A DNA stretch of 64,000 nucleotides from NCBI GenBank assembly GCA_025345505.1, contig JANVCC010000018.1:10865178-10929177 (forward strand), written 5' to 3'. Of this stretch, positions 23,476-37,050 are shown one piece after another. A model generated the notes under the pieces. The model saw only the letters and a program-made list of their open reading frames with translations, had not been told where the DNA came from and did not search any database. Source of the DNA: Todiramphus chloris collaris. Its lineage: Eukaryota > Chordata > Aves > Coraciiformes > Alcedinidae. Position numbers and translations under genes: made by a program. Positions within the stretch are counted from its first letter, which is position 1. Every line of letters starts with the position of its first letter.

Positions 23476-24698
23476 CTCTACCTGGACAGATCTGTTCCAT
23501 ACAGAATAAAATAGGTCAGTCAAGGTCTTCCCATATATCTTGTTCTATTATCTTCTTGCTAGAATGTTAGTCACAGGTGTCTTTTTTTCTACCTTTATTT
23601 CCAAATCTGTTGTTCACACATTTCTGTTTTACTTCACACTGGAATACAGCTTGGCAGCCACTCAGCTGATGCTAGAGTTGTGTTGTTGTGTGCTTTTGGC
23701 TACCCTACTCTACCTCCCAAGATGACTTTTTAATTGACTCTAATTTTTTAATTGAAAATTAATTTGTACATAATAGGCACAACCTTTAGAACCATTTGCT
23801 CACATTTGCCAATGCTCTTGCATGACCCAAAGTAGGGCATCATAATTATGCATATTTGGCATGACTCCATTTTCTGTTTTTACAAATTACTTTTTGTTCT
23901 GATTCTAATTTTCATGTATATAATATAAAAGTGCTTGTATGCATAAATAAACTGCTATACATATGTATGCACATAATTAATAAAAATTGCTATATTTCCC
24001 CCCAGTTAAAGAAAAAGTTGTCACTTCTTTTGGAGCTGTATTATAGTATTACAATTAAGTGCTGAATTCAAGAAACTTGTATTCAGTTCCTAATGATATC
24101 ATAAAGTTTCTGAACAGTCTTCTAAAGTTATGCCCTGACTCAGATTTTCCAGCTGTAAAATGAAGATTGCATTTTTTCTATTATTTTTAAAATTTTTTTC
24201 TTGTCGAGTGAATTAATTTTCTAAGCAGTTAGAGTGGAACATTGTTGTACATGTAAAGTGTATATCACAATGGGTTATGTCTTTACTCGAATCTGACAAA
24301 ATGTACAGACACTGAAATGAGGAACAAGTGAGCAGAATAGGTTTTACAGCTGTGTCCATTGGAAACATATTTATTGTATTTGGCTTTTTTAAATTAGAAA
24401 ATGCTATTGATTCACGTTCTAACAGTTTCTTCCTGGAAGCTTTAAAAATAAAAAAGGTTGTGTTTTACATAAGTATTGTATTATTTATAATGGAATGGAA
24501 ACAGTAGTTTGAGACTGATGAAACAAAACTTATTTTGAATTTAAATATTAATTGACAGATAATGTAATGCATTATTTATCCCCAATGTTTGTTGATACAG
24601 CCTATATAAACTACATAAGTAAATTAACAACCTTCTTCAAAGGGACATGGGAAACCTATGACCTTTGAACTTTAAAATCTATGGATTTAAAATATGGA
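23476..24698. other. AT-rich unique sequence with a MIR-like relic
   Basis: No gene was seen. Around 24055-24210 the order GTGCTGAATTCAAGAAACTT, TTCAGTTCC, then CCAGCTGTAAAATGAAGATT resembles a tRNA-derived head plus MIR-type core on the plus strand. The rest, rich in TAAT and TTTA, shows no repeat I recognise. Confidence 0.4.
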
Positions 24699-25723
24699 GG
24701 TGGATTGAGAGCTGGCTGAATGATGATGCTCAGAGGGCTGTGATCAGCAGCGCAGAGTCTAGTTGAAGGCTCATACCAAGTGGTGTTCCACAGGGGTCAA
24801 TACTGGGTCCAGTCTTGTTCAACAGTGACATGAATGAGGGGACAGTGTACCCTCAGTGTACCTGTGAGGAGTGGCTGACACACCAGAAGGCTGTGCTGCC
24901 ATTCAGTGAGACCAGGACAGGCTTCAGAGTTGGGCAGAGGGGAACCAAATGAAGTTTAACAAGGGCAAGTGTAGGGTCCTGTACTTGGGAAGGAGTAATC
25001 TCATGCACCAGTAGAGGTTAGGGGTTGATATGCTGGAAAGCAACATGACCTGGGAGTTCTGGTGGAGAAGTTAACTGTGAACCAGCAGTGTGCTCTTGTA
25101 GCCAAGAAAGTCAATTATATTCTTGGATGCATTAAGAAAAGCATGACCAGCAGGTCAAGGAAGGATCTCCTCCCATTCTATACTGCCCTAAGGAGGATAC
25201 ATCTGGAGTATTGTGTCCAGTTCTGGGCTCCCCAGTTCAAGAGAGACAGGGGATCACTGGAGAGAGTCCGATGGAGGGCTACAAAGATGATTAGGGGATG
25301 GAAGCATCGCTCTTGTGAGGAAAGGCTGAGAGACCTGGAGCTCTTTAGCCTGTAGAAGGGAAGTCTGAGAGGGGATCTGATCAATGCTTATCAATACCTA
25401 AAGGGTAGGTGTTAAGAGGATGGGGTCAGTCTCTTTTCAGTGATGCCCAGTGATAGGACAAGGGGCAACAGGCACAAATTAGAACACAGGAAGTTCCATC
25501 TAAACATCAGGAAAACCTTCTTTACTGTGAGGGTGACAGAGCACTGGAACAGGCTGCCCAGAGAGGTTGTGGAGTCTCCTTCTGTGGGGACTTTAAAAAT
25601 CCATCTGGATGTGTTCCTGTGTAAGATGCACTAGTTAAATCTGCTTTATCAGGGGAGCTGGACTAGATGATCCCCAGAGATCCCTTCCAACCCTTACCAT
25701 TCTGTGGTTCTGTGATTCCATGA
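24699..25723 (+). mobile_element. CR1 LINE, 5'-truncated, about 1 kb
   Basis: It begins in the RT region (GGTGGATTGAGAGCTGGCTG), passes through a GVPQGSILGPVLF-coding stretch near 24783, and ends at the CR1 tail TTCTGTGGTTCTGTGATTCC. The region that should hold the catalytic FADD motif is missing near 24835-24880, where a rearranged CAGTGTACC repeat sits instead. C-terminal frames at 25062-25355 (LTVNQQCALVAKKVNYILGC; YCVQFWAPQFKRDRGSLERV) and 25440-25634 ([34 protein letters not shown]) are intact pieces. It faces away from the minus-strand copy at 22494-23475. Confidence 0.96.
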
Positions 25724-28700
25724 AAAAAGATTCTGAAGATTTTCTGGGTATGTTTCATATGGGAAGTACAAGGGTTGAAGGGCTTAGGCTTTGTTTCTGG
25801 GAAGCTGTTTTTTATAACCCAGTGCTTGGACTTGAATTTTATTTCACAAGCTGCTGGTACTGCACTGGCTTAGAGTGCCTTTCCTCCTGTTTTCATAAGA
25901 AAATGAAATTCATTCATTTCTGCTAACCCAGGAGAAAATAAGTGCTTGAAGCACTTCAGCACAGCATTCCTGTCTGACAGAAATTAAGTCCTAGCACATA
26001 CACTAGAAATTGGCCTAGTTCTCTTTGCGTCAGATCTTCAGCACAGCTTTAAAAGTGCCTTCATTTTGTATTTCTCACACTCTTCAAGGGAGACTGTGAA
26101 TGAAACTCTCTAGACTCTACTGCAGCATCTAATGAAATACTTCAACATTAATTATAATACAAAGGACTGCAGAGGTGACCTCCAAAGATAGATTCCAACT
26201 GGCTCACCTTCACGACTTTCATATAAGGAGGGAGTCTGATCCCCATCCATGTCTGACTTGAAAGCTCAAGGCTTTAAAGTGGTCCCTTGCTCTAAGCTGC
26301 ACTTACTGTTCTGCCACCAGCAGGGAGAAACATCAAACCCTTGCTCTTTGGTCGTCTTAATCTCCTGACCTCAGAAATTTCTGCTGAAGTCTAAAAATAT
26401 TTCCTAAGTTGGTACATTGAACACCCTTCTCAATTCTTACTCTTGAAAAAATTTCTGGAAGAACTTGCAACTCCAACCCATCTGAGACTGCATCTGTGAG
26501 CATCAGACTGTTGCCCAGCTATATTATCTGAACCCTGATTCACACCATCATCTGGATGGCAGCCATATCATAGACAGGGCTGGGATTAAAGTAAAATCCC
26601 AGTAAAGTACATCCACACTTTAACTGCTGTCTTCAGAAAGCTCTGCCAAACAGCTGTGCCTCATGATACTGAAGAATTGCCAATTCATATCTTTCTTCTA
26701 CTTTCTCTTCCTGCGAAAGTAGGGCAGAATCACTAGTTCTGGGATGTCCATTCATCATTACGTAAAAAACCACTATTCCTAACATTTTAAAAAGTGACTT
26801 TAAGTACATATAACTAAGGTACAATAACATATATACATATATGCAAGACATTGTCAAACACTTCATGATACCCTAGTAATATGTTCCTTTGATTCTTTAT
26901 TGTCATCTAAGATATATTTTATTTATATCTATATAAATCTCTGCCAAGACCATGGGTTAGAAACCACCTGCTTTTCTGAAGTAGTTTGATCCCAGGCCAT
27001 CTGGCCAACTCTCCACTTAACAAGATTAAAGGAATCTGGGATTGAAACAGAAATTAAGAGTAATTCCTCATGACTGATTCCCTTTGATGGCACAACAGAC
27101 ATCAATGCAACAACTTTCAAGTACTAAAATAAAGACACAAACATAGGATACATTGAGCCAGGCATATAATGAGTGAAGGGGGGGTTGTGAGTCCTGATTT
27201 ATTCATTAATGACATATAGATAACATACTGTACCTTCTCCCATTTGCAGTATTTGTTGAAAATTGGTTTGTCCGTAGGCAATTCATTTAAGGAGGAAGAT
27301 GACCTCATGAGAAATTAATGAGGTTGTCATATTTTACATTAGTTCAAATGTATTAAAGTCACCAAACTCATGGATACTAAGAAAAACTATGACTGGTAGC
27401 ACAGCCTATCTTCTCGACCTTGATCCCACAGTGCATTCATGGAAAAGTTAAATTATTCCTCACAAACATGACAAAATGGTACTGTTACTGAATGCACTGA
27501 AGTTCACAGATCTCTGTGGTCAATGTGAATGTTTAATATGTGCGACATGGCACCCCAAGCATACATGGCCCTACTTACCATTCAGAGTTGAAAGAGATGA
27601 CTTGTGAGTCATGAGACTGAAAATGTGAGGTCAAAGCAGATGAAGGGATGGAGAGGCGAGGAAGATGGTATGAAAAAACCTAGTAAATTTAAGCTATTTT
27701 TGAAGAAATTTAAAGGCAAAAAAATGTCATCTAGAAACATTTATTTAATATCTAGAAAATTTAAAGAAAATTTAAATAGTATGTCTTGAGATTTTATTTG
27801 TGAGATCACCTTGGAGTTAATTCTATTCTGAACACATGGAAATATCAACATCAGCTTAACTCCAGTAGTAGGTCTCCCATAATGACTAGAAGAAAGATAA
27901 ATTCTTTTAGCTTTCAGATGGGTATTTTGCCATGTAGGTAATAAAGTTCTGTCTGCTCTTTAGTTTTGCCTGTCGAAAGTCATAAAGACTTCATATTTTA
28001 AGCCAGTTAACCTATTCACTCCTTCTATTGTGTTCATGATATTAATATGTTATATTATTTTCTTTATCTTTCTATGTTATAGGATAAAAACTCTTCCTTC
28101 TTCCAGATTTGTAACTTGCCTTTCAAATAGGTACATGTGCTGTATTTTATAGGAAAACAAGAATGTGGCTCTATTCTCTCTATGAAAGTTGAATTTTCAT
28201 GCGCTGTGTAATGAGAGTATGATTGAGTAAGAAAAGACTGAAAAATGTGAGAAGAATATATGGGCATCATAAAATATATTAAGCACCTGGTGGACTGTAC
28301 CAGAGACAGTTTTAAATGTTGAATTCCTATCCCCAGGTAAGATTGGTATTTTGAAAAAACAGCAACACAACACATTGAACAAATGCCTGATTTTCAGACA
28401 TTTTTAATGTGATAGAAATTCTGGAAACTTCTGATTTTGAACATAAAGGATTTTGTTACTGTATGAATAGCAATTGATCTTATTCTGAAAGTGTTTATTT
28501 GCACGCAGGGAATGTTAAAATGTTAGCCCTGGTTACTTTTTCAGATATTCAAACCCACAATAGAAGTCTGCTTCAAGCCCACATTATCTAAAAATGGTGT
28601 TGACAAATAAATTCCCAAGATAACTAACTTTGACTAGATGATTACCCTCTACAAAGATAAGACTAGAAGAATTGAGGCCTCTTGAAAGTGTTTTGATCTT

Positions 28701-29029
28701 ATGAGATGAAACAGGAATGTTGAAATACATCCATGGAAGACATCAGAAAAGTTATTATAGGTCTAAAAAATGTTTTGGTTTTGTTAAACATATTTTTCAA
28801 TATAAAATTCTTCTACTGATTTTTAACTAATGTTAGACTCTTTTAACTTTGATAACCACTGTGAACAAGTTAACGTAAAGGGAGACTTTTATGTAGTAAT
28901 GTGTAGCAACAGCTTTTTCTTCTTATATTTTGATTATGCAATCTATATTTAGGGAAGTTTCTCTTGAGCCATCCATTCCTTTAAGACTGAAACTTTTAAG
29001 AATAATGACCATAAAAAATTATGCTTTTC
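25724..29029. other. No recognised feature
   Basis: This is 3.3 kb of AT-rich unique sequence. Frames do not exceed about 103 codons and none has a domain. It contains small AT runs (26820-26840) and an A/T-rich block (27680-27790). Confidence 0.6.
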
Positions 29030-30273
29030 ATAGCACATAGCAGTCAGCATGGTTTTACCAAGGGGAAGTCATGTTTGACCAACCTGATAGTCAGGTTTGA
29101 CCAACCTGATGAGGACATAACCAGGTGGATAGACAATGGTAAAGCAGTGGATGTGGTTTATCTTGATTTCAGCAAAGCATTTGACACCGTCCCCCACATC
29201 ATTCTCACAGCTAAACTGAGGAAGTGTGGTCTGGATGATTGGGTAGTGAGGTGGATTGTGAACTTGTTGAAGGACAGAAATCAGAGAGCTGTGGTCAATG
29301 GGACAGAATCTAGTTAGGGGCCTGTATCTAATGGAGTCCCTCAGGGGTCAGTACTGGGACCAGTACTATTCAATAGATTCATCAGTGAACTGGATGAGGG
29401 AACAAAGTGCACTGTCAGCAAGTTTGCTGATGACAAAAACCTGGGAGGAGTGTCTGACACACCAGAAGGCTGTGTTGCCATTCAGAGAGACCTAGACAGG
29501 CTGGAGAGATGTGTGGGGAGAAATTTAATAAAATAAAACAAGGGCAAGTGTAGAGTCTTGCATCTGGGAAAGAACAACCCCAGGTGCCAGTATAGGTTGG
29601 GGACTGACCTGTTGGAAAGCAGCGTAGGAGAAAGGGACCTGGGAGTCCTGGTGGACAGCAGGATGACCATGAGCTCTTGTGGCCAAGGCGTGTGGTTAGT
29701 AGGTCAAGAAAGGTTCTCCTCCTCCTCCTCTACTTTCCCCTGGTGAGATTGCATCTGGAATATTGTCTCCAGTTCCGGGCCCCTCTATTCAAGAAGGACA
29801 GGGATCTGCTTGAGAGAGTCCAGCGCAGAGCCACAAAGATGATAAAGGGAGTGGAACATCTCCTTTATGAGGAAAAGATGAGGGAGCTGGGTCTTTTCAG
29901 CATGGAGAATAGGAGGATGAGGGGTGACCTCATTAATGTTTATAAATATGTAAAAGGCGAGGGTCAGGAGGATGGAGCCAGGTTCTTCTCAGTGACGTCC
30001 AATGGTGGGACAAGGAGCAATGGATGCAAGCTGGAAATAGGAGGTTCCATGTACACTTTTTTGAATCTTTTTCACTATAAGTGTAACAGACACTGGAACA
30101 GGCTGCCCAGAAGCGTTGTGGAGTCTCCTTCTCCAGAGACATTTAAAACCCATCTGGACATGTTCCTCTGCGACCTGCTCTTGGTGGTCCCGCTCTGTCA
30201 GGGGGGTTGGACTAGATGATCTTTCAAGGTCCCTTTCAACCCCTAATGTTCTGTGATTCTGTCATTCTGTGAT
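29030..30273 (+). mobile_element. CR1 LINE, longest copy in the window
   Basis: The frame at 29021-29317 carries the RT motifs SQHGFTKGKSCLTNL and VYLDFSKAFDTVPH. It stops at a TAG (29315-29317) where related copies appear to read tryptophan. Beyond it, 29331-29455 encodes [13 protein letters not shown] and a FADD motif, and 29677-30219 (180 codons) encodes the RT C-terminus with [40 protein letters not shown] and [19 protein letters not shown]. The tail is ATTCTGTCATTCTGTGAT. A small tandem duplication (GTTTGACCAACCTGAT at 29073-29088 and 29095-29110) adds 22 bp near its start. The endonuclease and ORF1 are absent, so it is inactive. Confidence 0.96.
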
Positions 30274-30619
30274 GTGTGGACATTTTCTCTACAAAAAAAA
30301 TACAAGAAAAAAAAATCAATGCAAGCATTTTGAAATGTTCTCAATGAGTGACTTTAAAGTGAAGTTTAATAATTTGCAAACAGTGAAATCAAAGTACCTG
30401 TAAATTGTATTCTAGTCCCTGAAAAGAACTTCCCTTTTTTTTGACACTTTAAAAATAATTTCTTATTTTAGAAATGTCCCACTCCCTTTTTTGGGGAAAT
30501 ACTTTTTTTTTTTTTATAGGGAGCCCTGTGAAGTGGAGTGTAACAAAATGTGAGAAAAGAGAACAATTCTTGTTTCGGTAATTCTGTTCTGAGATGGTAA
30601 TTTTTTAACTGGCAGCTAA

Positions 30620-30840
30620 TAGTACTGTAGACTTTGGGAGCTATCATGGACCTCAAGAAATCATCTAGTCCAGCCGTCAGGCTGGAGGAGTGATGAGGCT
30701 ATTCTCACTGGATGTTTATCAAAACTCTACTTAAAAATTGATAGCATTCTATAACCTGACTCAATAATCTGTTCCACATCTTTGTTATGTTTAGCATCAT
30801 GATAAATTGCAAATGGAATTTGGGCTTTCCTGACGAAGAA
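30620..30840 (-). mobile_element. Ancient CR1/L3-like 3' end relic
   Basis: GAAATCATCTAGTCCAGCC near 30657, followed by an ACTCAATAATCTGTTCCACA block near 30758, is the word order of the reverse complement of an old CR1/L3 3' end. It is heavily diverged and identified from memory of the pattern. Confidence 0.5.
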
Positions 30841-31535
30841 AGTGACAGCATTTTCTCATGATAACAATCTACATGTATTTAGGGACTCAGATTTTATTGG
30901 ATAAAATGAGTATTTGATAAGTAGAAAAAAAATATTTTCTCCCATTGGGACTGATGAGCTGCCTGGATCCATAACAAAATACAGTGCAGACCTATTTATA
31001 TAACAAAGCATTGACCTGATATTTGTCTGTTTAGGAAGCTGGGTGAAAGACTTACTGGTGAGAAACATCGTAAAGAAAGAAAGCTTAACCTTTTTATACA
31101 ATTGTTTTAGCAGCTAATTAATACAAGAGCAAGTTACAGATCTATTAGTACTGAGATGAAATTAAAATGAACAAAAAAACCCTGTCTTTATTGGAAATCT
31201 TTTTTCTGCAACTTGATCTTCATTGAAATGTCCATGAAAACTTTTATTAAAAATCAGTTTTGGAAAAAATTCAATCAGCTCTAACCATCTGTTGCCTTAC
31301 TAGAAGTATGTGCAGTTTTCTGTATTTAAACATGATTATTCATGGTTATGTAACTCTTTTTAACAGCAATGCTGTATCATTTTTTACTTCTGCAAAAATG
31401 GATAAAGATCTAGGCCGAGCACTCTGCAGCCTCTCCTTCACTCAGCTTTCTCTGCCCAAGGAGGCAGGTGACAAGAGCATTTTGCCCTCTTAAAAATGGG
31501 GATGGATTTTACCAGGTTGTTAGAGGTTGTTCTCC

Positions 31536-31555
31536 CAGTGTGATTGCTCACACTG
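31536..31555. repeat. 8-bp perfect hairpin
   Basis: CAGTGTGA and TCACACTG are reverse complements around TTGC. GGCGCC and a CTCAC/GTGAG pair follow within 50 bp. It is probably incidental. Confidence 0.8.
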
Positions 31556-34500
31556 TGGCGCCAACCCCTTTTTCTCACATTGGTGAGACGGCACTCAAAA
31601 CAATTATATCTGGCTTTTAAAAAGTAATATTTAAGAGTAGTATTTGCACTTGTTTGTTTCTGAGTTCAAGTCATTCCTTTGCTCTGCCTGTTCAAGTCTT
31701 TTTGATTAACCCTCAATGCTCTGGTATTTAAAGCCAATTTTGGAAATGAACACTTAGATTTCTCTTGAGATCTCCTGATAGGGATCCAGGAGTCATTGCT
31801 GTGAGAAACCTAACACCTATAGTGACATGCACAAGAGAGTCTTGGGAATGGTAACACTGTGTAATGTGTTTTCCAGGGTTTTCTGATCTGATTTGTGAGT
31901 ATAATATTCTGGCCTAACGCTTCTAAACTTGTTTCCTGATAGCCTACATTTTCCTTCCATGCTAATAATAGCCCCATATATCACCCTAAGTAATTTCCCT
32001 GGCTGGTAACAATTTATGTGTTACACATCTCTCCCTTTTAACTTCAGACTCCATTCAGCTTTGTGCCTGGAGTGACTAAGATATCAAAGTCAGCCACAGG
32101 TTCCACATTTTGAATGGAAAAGAAATTAGCTATAAAGAACCTGAAGGCAGCTTTGGTTATCTTTGCCACCACTGATGCTTTTTGGCTTTACTGCTTTGTT
32201 CATGCACTCTGAACCCACTCAGTTCCAGAGGTATCTTAGCAAAAAGACGGTTTATACAATCCAGACCTTTTAAATAATTAAAAATTAAAAAAAAAAATAA
32301 ATTAAAAATAGCCTTTACAGAGGTAGACCAGTCCTTCTCTTCCTGGGTGATGGAACTTTGTTACTCTGTTGGTCAGAAATGTGAACATGATAGTGGCAGG
32401 AGGAAAGAATTTATGGTTAAGAATTTTTACTGCTGTCCATTTAAGCATCTTGAATTTTTTTTTTTTTTTTAATTCTGGCATCAGCAGATTTCAGGGAGCA
32501 TCTGGCTCTAACTGGCATCTCTCTTTCAGAGGAAAATTCTTGCTTGAGGCTTGGGGTTTTCTTTCTTGAGATTTCTTTAAAATTACTTTTATCTCTCATG
32601 AAAGAAACACATTTTTGAGAAGAAAGGTTATGTAGGTTGTCCTAAAGCTATGGACTCACTAGACTCCTTGAACTTCAGTTGAATCTTCTGAAATAGGAAA
32701 GCATTTAACTAGACAGGAATTTATGTGGGTGCATGTGTATGGGGAACATGTAAAGCTCGCAGAGTGCATATCCAGTCATTAGGCCTCCACTCCTTGCTTT
32801 CCTGGGAAATAAACAATTCAGGAACTTGATGCTAATTTCTGAAAGTAGGTAAGATATCTATTTCTTCCTTCCTATAATTACTGACCATGTCTTTATCTCT
32901 GTACCTCTTTTTATATCTACTAAAGAACTTCTTTTATACGTGCCAGAGAAAGAACTGGTGTCTCTCTGTCTCCATCCTGGCACTGCAACAGTCCTAGATC
33001 CAAATCTACCGCTCCAACATCCAATATAATTTCTGGATTTCCTGAAAAACTTCAAAAATTGTTTGGCTTGAAACAGCTCCAATCCCACAGGACCTTCCCC
33101 ACCTGCCACATTCGGTCCAGGTTGATTCTCTCATGTATAGCCCATGTATCATTGTGGCTGTTCAAGCAATAGGTAGAGATTTATGTGAACCTAACTGCAG
33201 GATAAGCACACTGCAAATATCTCAACGTACTGAAATTTCTTGGCAAAAATCCAAGTCATGTCTTGGTCTAGTTATATGGCTTTGTGAGTGCTCACTTCTT
33301 GTATTTTTCATCTCTTTACCAGAAATATGTTTTCTGCAGTACAACATACATTATGCACAATAACACAGTGCCAAGAAAGAAGCTGTAAGTTTTCTTCATC
33401 CCAGAAAAAGAAACGTAGAAAGTCATCTCCCTCTAACACAGAAAAGGGAGCTACAGGAAAACAGTAAAATCTTTAGAGTTTCTGTCCGTTCTTTGTTATG
33501 GATCTTTTCCCTAGAAGCTATCATCTACCCCTATCCTCATTTCTTGCAGTGTTTCTAGAGAAATAGCATCTTTTATGGAGTTTACTGGAAAATTCTCTAG
33601 ATAACATCCAAGATAAATGTACCTTAGTCCCTCCAGTGCTGTTTAAATCTCTGCTATTTTGAAATTTCTCTTTAATTTATTATACAGGGAAAACCAAAGA
33701 CATTTTTGTTACAACTGCATTTAATACACCAGGGTCAAGGATTAAAGAAAGGAAAAGTTACTCCAGCCACTTTTTTATATGGTGGGCTTCAGACTACTTT
33801 GCTGAAGCACCTAATTTATTCCTAATTCTTACATGCCTGGTAAAATAATCCTGAGGCACCTCACTTTCTTACATAACAGGGACAGTCTCTTCAGGGGCAG
33901 CTAAACTTAGTCAGAAGAATTTTCCTCTATTACCAATGACCAACTTCTCTCTGACTACTAGGGGACACTCACTTTAGGAGGACTGCTAAGAAGATGTCTA
34001 ACCCTGAAGTATACAATATGGGCAGAGGGAATCCTATCCTATATTTCTCTTGAGGGCCTTCACAAGAATTCTCTGGGAATGGATCTACCATGCTGAACCA
34101 TTGTTAAGCAGAAAAAATAAAAGCAAAGTATTTCTACAATCAGATGAAGAGTCTTACCTGAGGACATCATAGATGAAAAACATGTGAAAGTGAGATTCTT
34201 ATATAGGATTATAAAAATTTCTTATGAGTTGTAAAAAATTCCATATTCTTTATTATAAATACCTTCAGTTACTGTAAATGGGGAATAATATTGTGCTTAC
34301 ATCTGTTGAAATGGAGGAATCCTGTTTAGTTATAATATAATGGAAACCTTTTTACCTTGACACAGGTAAAATAATGAAGATTTGCAATTGTAAATCTAAA
34401 TTGAACACCACTACATTCCTATTTCCTTCTATCTGTCCTGATTAATCTATTTCCTCTTTCCAGGAACATAGAAACCACCCAATCTGGTACTAACAAGGAA

Positions 34501-37011
34501 AGCTGTTGGTATTTTAAATGTCAATAACATTTCAATAACTCATTAATATTACTGTAGAGAAAACTGAAATCTGGAATGCTAGCGGTGCTTTTGAAAAATC
34601 CATTTACCAAGGCTGAAAAAGTTTCATTGATATAATGCTACAGGGGTAGCACTGAGATGCAACACCACTTCTTTGTATCCAGTTTTATAGCTTATTCTTA
34701 GTGTGTTGCTGATGTTCTCTGGTTTTGTAACGTTTTTGGATTTTTCTTACCAGAGGTGATGGGAGCACAGGCTGAGCAGGCTGGTTACTGCTGCTCCTAG
34801 TTCTTTGCTCAAAATGCTGTTTATGGCTCTCTGTGATCACACTGACTATGGGGACATATCTCTTTCAGTGGTTTGGTTTGAAATACTGGCTGCTGTCATC
34901 TGTAATTGAATCAGCGCCTCCATGGGATGTTCTTTTGTGTATTCTTGGTCTGAATATTCAATTTGCTAATGCATATAGATATTGTAATTGCTTTTGCCCT
35001 TGTTCTATGAAACCTCCACCAGTATCTTTAAGGTTAATTTCAACTTTTTTTTTTATGCAATCCCTTTTCCTCAGGTGACTTCTCAGTCCTCAGAGGGAAA
35101 AGTAGAAATTGAAATTCTGTTTTAAATGTGACTAAAAAGTCATGGAAATTGTGTCGTGAGACAAAAGAAAGCTTATTTTGTTTACAAAAAACCAGTCTCA
35201 ATATTTAGGAAAATATCTTGACACTTGAGTGAGTATTTTTTTTATAATTGCAATTTATCATTCTTAAAATGGCAACATTATTACATGAAATTTTGAGTAT
35301 TTTTTTAATTTGCTAATAGGTAAAGGCACATTTCTAACAACTTTAATAATAACTGCTGATTTGTTGTTAATATATTTTTTTAACAACATTTTTGACTCTA
35401 TCCCATACAGAAAGCAGATGTGTGTAGGTGGAAAATATGAGCAACAAATATTTTGCTTGTAGTCACATGGAAAGTGATCTTAACAGAACTCAGCATTTAT
35501 GGGATTCCTATGTTTGCACCTATATGACCTTCTTTCTTCCTGAGGACTGCATGTTTAACATGGAAAGCATCTGTACTCATGTAATTCTTAATTGAGATTT
35601 TTCTAGAGAAGCTTCTTCCCCAAATGAAATGCAAGTGCATTAATTTAGAGCTGCTTGTCAAAGTATAACATTTCCTTAAGGAAGCCAGTATGCAAGTAAA
35701 GCTCTAAAAATCAATACAAGGTGGTTTACTTGAAATTTCAATTCCCTTTATTAAATACATGTAATAGATTATTTCCACACAACTATTCACAAAGACATGC
35801 CTTCACATCACGTCTATGAGAAGGTATTATTTCAAATATACTAACTGAATGTAAGGTATCTTTGAAAAACAGAGCAGTGAATGTATCCTCTGTTTTTAGT
35901 AGTGCATTATTATGTTTTTGGCTACCTGGTATTCTACACTTTTCTGAAGGTACTTGAGAGAGGGGGAAAAAAAAGGAGGCACAGTAGCTAGCAAGGTGGC
36001 AACCTAGTAGTTAGGGCAGTAGCTTAGAGACTGCATGTGAATTTCTTTTCTTTAAGGAGGAATTTTTGAGGAATTCTCCCTTCATAACTCAGTAGTCTCC
36101 TGCATCCTTTCAAATATTATGTGAGTAGGTATCTTCTATGATCATGTTGAAATAAATCAATGCAGCTGCAGTAGCATTCCTGGAAATCCTCATGTGCCAT
36201 GAACAGTGTTTATTTCATGAGTCACACAGCTTTCTTCATAGTTACTTTTTTTATCTCATTTGGGTGTAGTAGTCCTAGATATGAGTAGGACTGAAACAGT
36301 TGATGTTGAGGGATGTTTCAAGTTAGACTGGGTAAAATCTGGGGAGTATAACTCTTCTCTAAGTTATAAAGGAACTGAGCAGGTGTTTTCTGGATCATGA
36401 CTGTTGACAGAAGTAACCAAATTTTGTCTGTCCTCTTTTTGGTGTAATGCCAAAACCTAAATTTAGAAGATGTCAAGGTGGAAGATGAAGTGCCTGTATA
36501 GTCAGGAGAGGTCAGGCTGCCTAAATTTGAAAGTAGTTAGGTTTCTAATTTAGGAGCTCTAATTGCTGTGTGGAAGCACACACTTCTCTCTACTGACTGC
36601 AGAGGGAACCTGGGCACCAAAGGTAGGTGTTTGCAGAGGTGGTGTCAATATTCTCCATTGTCTGTAGACTGTATGGAATGGCAATTAAAGCATATGGTAC
36701 ACATTAGTTACCTGGGTTAGTCTTAACTGTGCAGCAATAAGATCTTCGCTGTACCTTTTCCTGGCAGTTTACTTTGGAAGTAGAATTTGCATTACACACA
36801 GACAGGTACACATGTGCAGTCATTGTCTGCAACTTTCAGCATGAAATATTTATCCTCTAAGTTAATTCTTAGGTTAATGTTTTAATATTAGAAATTAATA
36901 TAGTTTCTCTGTCTGCAAGTTTGGAAGGTTTATCCTTTATTGTAAGTGGTAATAGAAAGCATATTTTTATTAATTTATATTTCCAGTACATTTATACAGA
37001 GTAAAAATGTG

Positions 37012-37050
37012 CACAAACAAACAAACAAATTTAAAATAAAATAAAATAGA
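37012..37050. repeat. (AAAC)n(AAAAT)n simple repeat
   Basis: About four AAAC units are followed by AAAAT pentamers. Confidence 0.85.
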
